Positions 34,601 through 42,573 of a DNA stretch of 64,000 nucleotides are shown in pieces. The notes below the pieces were generated by a model. That model saw only the letters and a program-made list of their open reading frames with translations, had not been told where the DNA came from and searched no databases. The position numbers and the translations under genes are program-made. The stretch is from contig JBAKBP010003172.1 of assembly GCA_037953745.1 (NCBI GenBank), positions 82,501 to 146,500 on the forward strand. Direction: 5' to 3'. Source of the DNA: Lithodes maja. Lineage: Eukaryota > Arthropoda > Malacostraca > Decapoda > Lithodidae. How positions within the stretch are numbered: position 1 is the stretch's first letter; each line of letters starts with the position of its first letter.

Positions 34601-36757
34601 TTTAAGCAAACAATGCAACAGCATGGAATACGGGCGGTGGTATCGTCAGCGTATCACCCTGAGAGCCAAGGGGTGCTTGAGCGGTGGCATGCCACCCTTA
34701 AAAGCATGCTCAGGTGTTATTGTGCTGATAACGGAAGAGATTGGGATCTTGGATTGCCGTATGTACTGTTTGCTGCTCGGGAAGTGCCTGGTGAGAGCCT
34801 GGGATTTAGTCCAAACGAGCTGATTTTTGGACACCGAGTCAGGGGCCCCCTTAATATGCTGCGGGAAATTTGGGAAGGAACTGTGCCGCCTTGTTCCTTG
34901 TTGAAGTATGTGTTTGAAAGCCGTGAGCGCATGCTTAAGAGTCTGGAGATGGCAGGTCGGAATTTAACAGGGTCACAAGCTTTAATGAAGGACAGGTATG
35001 ATCGCAAAGTGAAGCTCCGGGAGTTCATTGTGGGACAGGAGGTGTTGATTTTGTTGCCTTTGGTGGGTAACCCCTTGTCGACGAAGTATACTGGACCCTA
35101 TAAAATTGTGGAGAAAATTTCGGACCTAGATTACCTTGTTGCCACTCCAGACAGGAGGAAGAAGAATCAGTTATGTCACGTGAACCTGATAAAAGAGTAT
35201 GTGAGGCGCCCCTCTGAGCCTCTCACTGTCCCTGTGTTGGCTTGTTGCGGCCGTGGTGGAGAAGGAGAGGGGGACAGTCAAGCTTCAGAGGAGGATAGCT
35301 GGGATCACCATGTTTCAGCGGATCAGTGGGCGGGGAACTCGAGCCTAAGGGCTGACGAGGCTATAGCCCATTTGCCTGAGCCGCAATTTGAAGCTATCCG
35401 TCAGTTGCTCGGTTTATACCCCACTGTATTCGCTGAACATCCAGGCCTCACTACTCAGGCTATGCATGATGTTGACGTGGGGCACCATCTACCCTTTAAG
35501 TCAATCCCATACCGTGTGCCCCCCATAAAACTACCCGCTCTGAGGGATGAGTTGGAGTATATGCTCGGTAGAGGGTTGATAGAGAAAGGTACCGTTAAAT
35601 GGACTTCCCCCGTAACACTGCAGCCTAAACCAGATGGCAAGGTACGCTTCTGTATTGATTTCCGTAGGCTAAACGGTTTGACTCCAACTAACCCATATCC
35701 TCTTCCTCGGGTTGATGATAGTGTTGATAAAATTGGTAATGCTCGGTTTTTGTCTAAAGTTGATTTAGTAAAAGGTTACTGGCAAGTACCTTTGTCCGAG
35801 CGCGCTAAAGAGGTATGTGGTTTTGTGGTTGACGGGAGTACTTACCGGTGTAATGTTATGCCCTACGGACTTAAGAATGCACCAGCAACGTTTCAGAACC
35901 TGATGAATGAAATTGTCAAGGACATTCCAAATTGCACCGTATACTTGGACGATGTAATAATTTATGATGACGACTTTGAGAGCCATTGTGAGCACCTGGA
36001 GACCTTGTTCCGGAAACTTAGTGAAGCAAGTCTGGTAGTAAATTTGGCAAAGTGTGACTTCGTAAAAGCCACTGTGCAGTACCTTGGGTTTGTAGTGGGA
36101 AGGGGACAGGTGTGCCCTCCTCAGAACAAGGTACAGGCTATCAATAAATTTCCGCACCCAACCACCAAGAAGCAGATCATGAGATTCTTGGGTATGATAG
36201 GCTACTACAGACGCTTTATAAAAGGTTACTCTACGGTGTTGGCACCTCTCACAGATTTGTTATCTAAAGACAAAAAGTTTTTGTGGGCGCCTGAGTGTGA
36301 AAAGGCTTTTAATTTAGTGAAGCATTTGCTGTGTACTCACCCGATACTCAGGGCCCCAGACTTTAACAGGCCTTTTCAGCTGGCAACAGATGCTAGTGGT
36401 GTAGGGGCTGGTGCCGTCTTGCTACAGACAGACAATGAAGGTGTGGAACACCCAGTAAGTTTCTTTTCTAAGAAGTTCAATGCTGCACAAAAGAACTATT
36501 CTACAATAGAAAAGGAATTACTGGCGATTGTGCTGTCACTCAGGCACTTCGAGGTGTATGTTCCAGCCTATGGCCCAGTCGTGGTTATCTACACTGATCA
36601 TCACCCTTTGAGATTCCTAAATCAATTTCACAATCGCAATATGAGACTGACCCGGTGGTCATTGATGTTGCAGGAGTATAACCTGGACATCCGGCATATT
36701 GCGGGATGTGACAATGTGATTGCGGATTGTTTATCGAGGGTAGATGATCAGTCGTAG
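31664..36757 (+). CDS. Element A gag-pol polyprotein, integrase before reverse transcriptase
   Basis: The frame is open from 31634, but the first ATG is 31664 (1,697 residues). Gag has an Arg/Glu-rich heptad-like helix (RRQENETRRHE, about residue 165) and a CCHC knuckle CYQCHKKGHFARVC (462-475). The aspartic protease site is DTGA at 549. Integrase follows: HHCC zinc region (about 839-884) and a DD35E core with Asp911, Asp970 and Glu1006. Only then come the Ty3/gypsy-type reverse transcriptase (Asp1367; YLDD 1427-1430) and RNase H (ATDASG, Asp1576; YTDHHPL; ADCLSR near the end). Typical Ty3/gypsy order is reverse transcriptase, RNase H, integrase, so this is the Gmr1-type order. No envelope gene follows. 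All visible catalytic residues are intact. Confidence 0.93.
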   Translation: MSCPSIDEEREMPVEEVPLVISEEDARVFVSKRYHVTEERLTGVNIYGLHLIAKVLGLSNVGGMSKGELISWVLRGRHGVSEERAFGGVPPQIPSHSTPTVPSTQVPEVSTLPQRDENWKIGVPSGGAYGGSPVLAPPPSVVAAPSSCLSPEMIFKLELAKMENESRRQENETRRHEIEVRRQEDETRRHEAELRYDSEKYCAQIDLDKTRAESTGIRMGREGQVREQSLSHLVKLVPVFSETEVTEFFNRFEKKCREHNWPEEKWAALVSSRLTGKGLKAYDALPLESCIDYPELKRAVLRAYELQPETYRLKFRGVTKTREATFLEHARDLKDALTNWTRSEKAETAEQLTELFLLEQFYKCTGADMTLTIKEKNPKTLQEAAEMADLRLSLIRGCGSAQRSEAGNKGRDAPPPRVSDIHYANKYKSYDTKTDHKTSTVPFKKGPGPSQYQGKPKGELECYQCHKKGHFARVCPSKPPTAAVSLACNIGVSLKSSEFARGSSSEVEAQPVQKHLGGSNPAQDVFCDHRGRGCVMWAGRKHGVEVLRDTGASQTLMKNLTGYPINAARVVVVQGINATRSYPLVRLELEVDGVARELDVGIVEKLPVEGVDLLLGNDFAMPASEVLPLVVAERPADVSREEREWVERCQAQPMACAVTRARAAKVSQPSPPSSDQQRNDQQEEAKAGVGFKSFDSAALLGDSVLAPLLSSGVAPGPVIESDEAGHDESPRQQRYEHRERQREQPSIGEGHALLREQLDRLAPSDIRRLQLEDPELQTCANGAVELDEDGDAQPGDFFYLDGILYRRFQDPNRSWKMGSGVVDQLMVPRECRDSLLSLAHDTPLAGHLGVRKTVAALGKLFWWPGMKSHVQSWINSCDICQRVGKPNQVIPKAPLHPIPVIGPPFSKIVVDMVGPLPPTKAGNKFLLTIMDVATRYPDAYPMKNGMAKTVVSNLLWYFSRYGYPEEIQSDQGSNFTSNLFKQTMQQHGIRAVVSSAYHPESQGVLERWHATLKSMLRCYCADNGRDWDLGLPYVLFAAREVPGESLGFSPNELIFGHRVRGPLNMLREIWEGTVPPCSLLKYVFESRERMLKSLEMAGRNLTGSQALMKDRYDRKVKLREFIVGQEVLILLPLVGNPLSTKYTGPYKIVEKISDLDYLVATPDRRKKNQLCHVNLIKEYVRRPSEPLTVPVLACCGRGGEGEGDSQASEEDSWDHHVSADQWAGNSSLRADEAIAHLPEPQFEAIRQLLGLYPTVFAEHPGLTTQAMHDVDVGHHLPFKSIPYRVPPIKLPALRDELEYMLGRGLIEKGTVKWTSPVTLQPKPDGKVRFCIDFRRLNGLTPTNPYPLPRVDDSVDKIGNARFLSKVDLVKGYWQVPLSERAKEVCGFVVDGSTYRCNVMPYGLKNAPATFQNLMNEIVKDIPNCTVYLDDVIIYDDDFESHCEHLETLFRKLSEASLVVNLAKCDFVKATVQYLGFVVGRGQVCPPQNKVQAINKFPHPTTKKQIMRFLGMIGYYRRFIKGYSTVLAPLTDLLSKDKKFLWAPECEKAFNLVKHLLCTHPILRAPDFNRPFQLATDASGVGAGAVLLQTDNEGVEHPVSFFSKKFNAAQKNYSTIEKELLAIVLSLRHFEVYVPAYGPVVVIYTDHHPLRFLNQFHNRNMRLTRWSLMLQEYNLDIRHIAGCDNVIADCLSRVDDQS

Positions 36758-37271
36758 GCTATCACAGGTGTATGATCCCGAAGAGATTGACACACGGGTA
36801 GCCTCCTGCTTTGGTTTGAGTAGTATTTTGCGCTTGGTGCTTGTTGGCTCGCGGTTGTAGCCCAGCGTATTGGGTCGTAAAGCAGGATTGTTGAGCGTTT
36901 GGTATAGAAGAAAATAGGCTGCCCTTATAGTGCAGCCGGAAAAAAACATATTAAAATATAAAAACCATATAAAAACTCTTTCTTTTTGATATAGATAATT
37001 GTATAAGTTTGTCATAGCCTATAGTGTTTGAGTAGTCCACGAACTATCAAACGGCTGAGCTGCTGTAAGCTCGCTCTGGGAGCATGATATTATGTCTTTT
37101 ACTATTGTTGGGAGGAGTTATGAAATGTGATTTTTTTTTTTTATAAGATGTGTTTTAGTGATAAACTCAGCGTTGTTTTAGTGCCATGCGGTCGCTGGGT
37201 GTGAGGGGTTTGATGGGGTTCTGTATATCAGATTTTAGCTCAGGGTTGAGCAAGTAAAATCTTGGGGGAGG
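36758..37271 (+). other. Element A 3' leader to polypurine tract
   Basis: Noncoding sequence between the gag-pol stop and the 3' LTR. It ends in AAAATCTTGGGGGAGG; the polypurine tract is GGGGGAGG at 37264-37271. Element B has AAAATCTTGGGGGGGC in the same place. Confidence 0.8.
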
Positions 37272-39127
37272 TGTGACGCATGTCGAGTATGAGCATGCTG
37301 TACAGAACGCCCAGTCAGGCCCCACTCTCGCTAGGATCGTCAGGGCAGGAACTTTGGCTGTAGTCTGTGTAGAGTTTCCTAACTCAGTTTATGTGAACCG
37401 TTGTACTATAAGTATTATCATTATGTATTTTGTTTTCTTCTAAGTCAACGAGTTCTATTTTATATCATTAGATATAAGTATTGTGTGTGGGACTTATATG
37501 TAATGATGAGAGGAGAGAGAGAGAGATATTACGTAACGGGGATCAGTGAGTGCGCCACGCGGGCCGGTAGGCCTAATTCCCTCCTCCCTCCTCCCTTCCT
37601 CCCTTTCAGCGCGTGGGAAGTTCTTTGTCGATCCCAGATTGAGAGAGAATATGACGTCATGATTGCCAGTGGGCGGTCCTTAAGTAGTTTGAGATATGCC
37701 GCTAGAGGGCCGAGTATAAAAAGAGAGGTTTTTGCCACCATTCTTCAGAACTCATCAGGCAAAGCGACTTCTCATATCCCTTGCAACTATCCATATTCTT
37801 CCGACTGATGTGAACTTTCTCTACTCTCTGAACAGCCTATCTTCTTCTCTTCTCGTCCCTGTTTAACCTCCATGACCCCTTTGGTGCAGATTTAGTCAGC
37901 CAAAGTATTATCGCTTGAGTTCTCACGAGATAAGTGCCTGTTAGATAGCCTATTTTTGGAAGGGTTAACTAGAATAGGATTGATTGATGTTTGTGGCACT
38001 CGTATATGCATTTCCCTGTGTGCGATTATTCATGTTCCTGTTTTCTGCTGGTTTAGGCAATGCTAGACTGGGATAGGGTTTCTGAGTTGTGATTTCCTAT
38101 GAGTACTAGGTTGCGGTTGAACCAGTACAATTGCAACGGAGACGTGGAACGCCTAGGTGGTCTTTCTGACTGTGTACCGTGGGAGTTTAGCACTGTGTTG
38201 CGAGTGAGGGCTTTTGCCTGTGCCACCCAACACTGTGCTATCTCATTTGCTTGACTTTGAGAGGATCGCCAGGAGAGAACCAGATACTAGTGATCTGGAT
38301 CTCTCAAGAGAGCATCCCGTCAATTACCGTAATTTGGCCGCACAGTCTTAAGGACCTCGCTAGGCTACGAGCCGCTTGCTCAGCCATTGTCTCTTAACCT
38401 TAGATATCCCAGCTAGACTTTGCTCGACCAGCAGATACAGTATAGTATTGAAGCTTCTCCTTATGTATATTATTGTTTAAGCACTATTGATTTCATGTGT
38501 GGCACGCTTAGCTACTTCAGAGATTAGTGGCCCACGAGCACAATCTTAGTAGGCTATTGCCAGTGCATTGTCGGAGTACTTCTTCTTAATGTTTGCCATA
38601 TCCTATTGCTTATTCTTATAATTCTTCTTATGTCAATTTAAAGCCTTTAATTACCAGTGAGTTATTCATTAAATTGCTGTTCAAAATCCGATACTTACTT
38701 CTTATGAGTATTCGAGAAGCATCTAACTTATCAGAAGATTCCTTGCTTGATGCTCGAGGACTATTGTTTAACGTAACGTAATAGTGCCGATCCGAAGTAG
38801 AGGGTGGAGGACTTCTTAAGTTCTTAGTTCAAGGGTGGATTACTTCGGCTTCGGCCAACACTATTCTTTAGTGTTGTAGTACTTTCTTCTTTGTTTGATT
38901 GTTGACCCGACTAGATAACTCCCGTCTTGTTTTTAGTCTGTTGTGTGAAACGCTAGTACCGAGTTCTTGTATACCCCGTTATAGCAGATAGAACTCTGGA
39001 GGGTAGTGGCGTTTTTTGTTCGGCTGGCAGTACTCTGGGGTTGGGATCGTGTGTTTCCGTTGTGGCAGCGAGCCATACTCGAGTCCTGTGTAAGAGCCCT
39101 AGTGTACCCGAGTGCCCGGTCGTAACA
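37272..39127 (+). repeat. Element A 3' LTR
   Basis: 1,856 bp, matching 29594-31449. Followed by GTGT, the 4-bp target duplication. Confidence 0.95.
37652..37723 (+). promoter_or_regulatory. Putative promoter in element A 3' LTR
   Basis: Same CRE (37652-37659), GC-box-like and TATA (37715-37723) cluster as in the 5' LTR. In this position it could read into flanking DNA. Confidence 0.5.
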
Positions 39128-39131
39128 GTGT

Positions 39132-39605
39132 ATCGAATACAGGCAATATTCATCACACACACAATAATAAAGGGAAATATACCCCATTCAGACCCGTTAT
39201 ATCTTGGTTGTAGAAAGTGTGTGCTATGAGAGTTACAAGGAATAGTTAGTATTTCCTTGTCCTTGCGGTCCATTTCGGGGAAATATTCGAAGTGGACGGA
39301 GTGACTTTGTTCAGTGCACTACACTCTTTACAGAGTGTGCAAAATACTATCTACTGACTACTGTCTTCTTGAGCTGGTCAATTTAGAAATGTTTACAACT
39401 TCTAAGGAAAGTTTGTTCCAGGTTGAACAGATCTTAAATGGGCAACAGTTTCCACAAATACCAGTGCTGAACCTTTTCAATTCTAACTGCCAGCCATGGT
39501 TGCTTATTGTATTCATATTGAGGCTAAACATTTTGCTATGATCCACATTGTCAAACCCATCACATATTTAAAAAACTTAAATGAACTGATCTCTTAGTTT
39601 GCGTG

Positions 39606-39607
<2 letters not shown>
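39132..39607. other. Spacer between element A and right inverted-repeat arm
   Basis: Host-side sequence that adjoined 29060-29593 before element A inserted. I see no gene. Confidence 0.45.
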
Positions 39608-39659
<52 letters not shown>

Positions 39660-40005
39660 CAGAAAATCACTACAGCTGAGATTTATGTAACCAACGTTGT
39701 GTATAGACTCATTTTGATAATACAATTATACAGTATATTGTATTAATACATTCCTAATATATTTTAAATGTCGGCCATTGTAAGCGTGTGCAATGATGGT
39801 TTAACAATAATTTGCAATACATGAGAACAATTGTCACTAATCACTAACTGCCAGCTAGAGAAGGAAGGTGGGGGAGTTGGGGATAGTTTGGGGGTGAGAG
39901 GTGCGGGTAGACTTGGACCAGACTCCCCCCTTCCATCTGCCCAGGGTGGAGTAGGGGAAGGAAGGACCCACCCCTGAGCAACTTTTAGTAAGTGTGAGTG
40001 TACAT
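39608..40005 (-). repeat. Right arm of the inverted repeat flanking element A
   Basis: Starts with a GA microsatellite (39608-39657). Includes GGCCATTGTAAGCGTGTGCA and CCACCCCTGAGCAAC, and ends near GAGTGTACA. It is the reverse complement of 28694-29059 with indels. Confidence 0.8.
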
Positions 40006-40121
40006 ACTTTTTTATAACTGTACACTGTATCAAATAGCTATTAAGTAACACCCCGTTCTTAACATTAATCATCAATTACACACCCCAATGCACTTGAATA
40101 AACTAATGAAAGCATAATTAT

Positions 40122-40204
40122 GGTCTTCCCGGAATTCGAACTCGGGACACCACACCCAGGACATAAGCATCTAAACCATTACACCACCAACACAGTTGGT
40201 GCAT
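40122..40204 (-). repeat. tRNA-derived SINE-like segment
   Basis: On the minus strand an A-box-like TGGTGTAATGGTTTAGATG is followed at normal spacing by a B-box-like GAGTTCGAATTCC. The acceptor ends do not pair, so it is not an intact tRNA gene. A tRNA-derived SINE head is the best reading. Confidence 0.5.
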
Positions 40205-40867
40205 AATGTAATTGTAATTTACTTTCCATGGCAATAATATATATTGAATTTGAATTTGAAATAAGCATCACAATAACTACCGAAATCGTCGAATCAACTA
40301 GTGTTAAACATTTCAATGCCATTTACCGTGTTATTCCATTGTATCCTGGCTATTATTAGAGGGTTGCATGTAGCTTAGGAAGGTCCTGTGAAAGTCAGAG
40401 GGATAGTGTGTACATCTTCGATTCCTTAAGATCATTTATAAGCTAAATAACACCACGTAATGATATGCATTTGGGTATAATCGGAGAAGACGGACACACT
40501 AGACATTGATTTGATTGCTAGATATCCGTGGACGATTTCATTCTGTTTTCGAAAGACTTCCCGTAATCAAAGTGCTGTTTAATCATTTCGGTAACCTTTT
40601 TGACACCCACATACTCCATACTTAAATATATTTAATCCACCACTGATTTGCAAAATACATATACAGTGTCAAAATATATGGGTTTACAGAAGGTATAAAA
40701 ACGGTAATTAAAGAATCTACAATGATATGCCCTTATAAAGGTATATTGGTTGCAATAAACCCATCTAATATAAGGATAGAATGGTAAATTACAATGAATA
40801 TACCCAATTATTTTATTCACCTTTTCATATATTTCATATGTTAGTGTTGCGTTATTTTTGTATTATT
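40205..40867. other. Anonymous AT-rich stretch
   Basis: No gene seen. The segment at 40255-40380 resembles 41255-41365, 47735-47880 and weakly 48045-48140 (ACTAGTGTTAA-CATT, TGTAT-CTGGCTA and similar), suggesting another diffuse interspersed repeat. Confidence 0.4.
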
Positions 40868-41165
40868 TATTGTGCCCTTCTCCTTGATGCTTAGCCCCAT
40901 TAGTTTTGATATTTTAAGACATTCATCCCATTAGTTTGGCAATTTTAATTGCTTTTACCCCCCTTTTTTTTTGTGGGGGGGGGGGGGAAATATTAAGAAC
41001 TTTCGTGCCATTTAGATGTCGATTTTTCTTGGCGAACGATAGCGAGCCTGTGTTTCATGAGAAACCGGTCTTCAGCAGTGGCATTTTTATACTGAAAAAT
41101 GCACCAATATATCTCGAAGGGGGATATTTTTTAAACCTTGATGGAGGTCTAGGGAGCAAAAAAAC
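40868..41165 (+). repeat. Unassigned dispersed repeat family, copy 5
   Basis: ATGCTTAGCCCCATTAGTTT, GGCAATTTTAATTGCTTTTA, a G-run, TTTCGTGCCATTTAGATGTC, GCGAACGATAGCGAGCCTGT and, at the 3' end, TTGATGGAGGTCTAGGGAGC. Together with copy 1 it gives the fullest view of the family's 3' end. Confidence 0.7.
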
Positions 41166-41377
41166 AAAAATAATAATAATAATTACAATAATAAATAAAT
41201 AAATCCCCCTAAAGATTATAGGAATCATGGGATATCAGACATACAGCATATTTGACAAGTTGTAACCTCCAATTCCGACCCAACCAATAATGCTACATTT
41301 TAACCAGTACCATCACCAACTTGTTTCTTTGTGTTTTGACTGACATTAGAGGATTTTATTTAGTCATAAGATGAATC

Positions 41378-41450
41378 ACGCCCTGTGCGGGAATATAACC
41401 TGGGACGTTTTTATAGTGAGTCAAGTAAGCTACCATTGTGCCACAGAGAT
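41378..41450 (-). repeat. Degenerate tRNA-like SINE segment
   Basis: On the minus strand TGGCACAATGGTAGCTTAC resembles an A box, and CAGGTTATATTCCC, at suitable spacing, resembles a degraded B box. The acceptor stem is not recognisable. Weak call. Confidence 0.35.
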
Positions 41451-41941
41451 AATGGTTGCAGAATAATCAGCAAAAACTGGAACATCGAACACTGACATGT
41501 TGACCACTTGAAAGTTCAATTAGTATACATTGATTTATAACAGAAATACAAACAATACATGAGGCTTTGAAGGTTAGAAATTATGTTAAACTCATTTAAT
41601 ATACTTAGGTAGATACTACAACCATATTTCAACTTCTATGTATGTTAGATATCCATGATTACTATTTCAGCTTCCATGTAACCCGAAGCTCACAAGTTCA
41701 CCAAATAAAAAACACTATATTCCATTTACGATGAAGCTCTCGGAATCAAAGGCATACTAACTAATGTCATTGAATACATTCACTCACCCAGCTTGATCCA
41801 ATTAAATATGAATACAATCGTTTTGCAATAGCAAGAATACAAATAGAATATTTAATTGATTTGCTATGATAAAGTCACCTATTCAGAACTAATTATTTCA
41901 TAAATGTTTATACATATTTTAATAATGCATCACTTAGCTCT
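41451..41941. other. AT-rich sequence upstream of the Penelope-like remnant
   Basis: No gene recognised. A reading frame continuous with the Penelope-like gene stays open leftward from 41941 for about twenty codons, but I cannot match it to a domain. Confidence 0.4.
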
Positions 41942-41953
41942 ACTCCCACTAGT

Positions 41954-42369
41954 CTGGTGATGGGCTGGTCTATCAGAGTGAGAACTGAGCGATCTCTGCC
42001 ATACCCATAGCTTACTCTGACTGTTCCTTTTACTTATATATTTTCTAGATCTCAAGTGACGGCGTCTCTTCCGTGGATTGACCTCCCAATCTACCATGAT
42101 TGGAAGCCAAAGCGTCACATTTTTCCTTTGCCCCTCAACTTTCTCTTCATAATTGCTGAGGGGCACAGGGCCCTGGGTGGGGCTTTGGTTTCCTGGGCGT
42201 TTCCGCACCCTCCTTAGCTCCCCGCCATGGAGTGGCTTCGGTCACCCAGGCTTTATTGTGGTCGGCAGGGAGGGTTCTTTGGGGGCGCTCGATTATGGCC
42301 TTGGCCTTATTCGGGGCCTTGGGGCTGTTCGGCCAGGCAGCTTGAGGAACAACAACAACAACAACAACA
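41954..42369 (+). mobile_element. 416-bp non-LTR insertion with AAC tail
   Basis: ACTCCCACTAGT flanks both sides (41942-41953 and 42370-42381), a 12-bp target-site duplication. The insert ends in CCAGGCAGCTTGAGG and an (AAC)n tail, as for a 5'-truncated LINE or SINE. Its 3' module (CGATTATGG, CCTTGGGGCTGTTCGGCCAG) is a diverged relative of the tandem array at 2092-2940. Confidence 0.8.
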
Positions 42370-42573
42370 ACTCCCACTAGTTCTGTATATTTTGATAGAA
42401 CTAAACTTAAAGATGCCCTTAAATTCCTCCTTTTCAATACTTATGTTAGATTCGGGCCGTACATTTTCAAACAAATATTAGGAATTCCTATGGGTGGAAA
42501 TGCTAGCCCTTTAATTGCAGACTTATTCTTGCTTGCTTTAGAATTTAAATATATAAAAGACTTAGTTAACAGT
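42370..42573 (+). pseudogene. Penelope-like reverse transcriptase, segment 1
   Basis: Encodes KLKDALKFLLFNTYVRFG, then GIPMGGNASPLIADLFL, the block-B-like motif of Penelope-type reverse transcriptases. No stop within the segment. It is bounded on the left by the AAC-tailed insertion and on the right by the RTE-like LINE. Removing the insertions keeps one frame through segments 2 and 3. Confidence 0.65.

Larger units (their letters stand above)
29594..39127 (+). mobile_element. Element A: complete Gmr1-type Ty3/gypsy LTR retrotransposon
   Basis: A 9,534-bp element: 1,856-bp LTRs (29594-31449, 37272-39127), both starting TGTGACGCATG and ending CGTAACA; putative primer-binding site at 31452; one gag-pol frame; polypurine tract just before the 3' LTR. 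GTGT flanks both sides (29590-29593, 39128-39131), a 4-bp target-site duplication. The only LTR difference I noticed is A at 31254 against T at 38932. Intact coding and near-identical LTRs point to a very recent insertion. It sits between the two arms of a pre-existing inverted repeat. Confidence 0.92.

Noticed and set aside
34095..36157. Minus-strand frames of up to 130 codons inside element A pol
   Set aside because: Shadows of the gag-pol frame.
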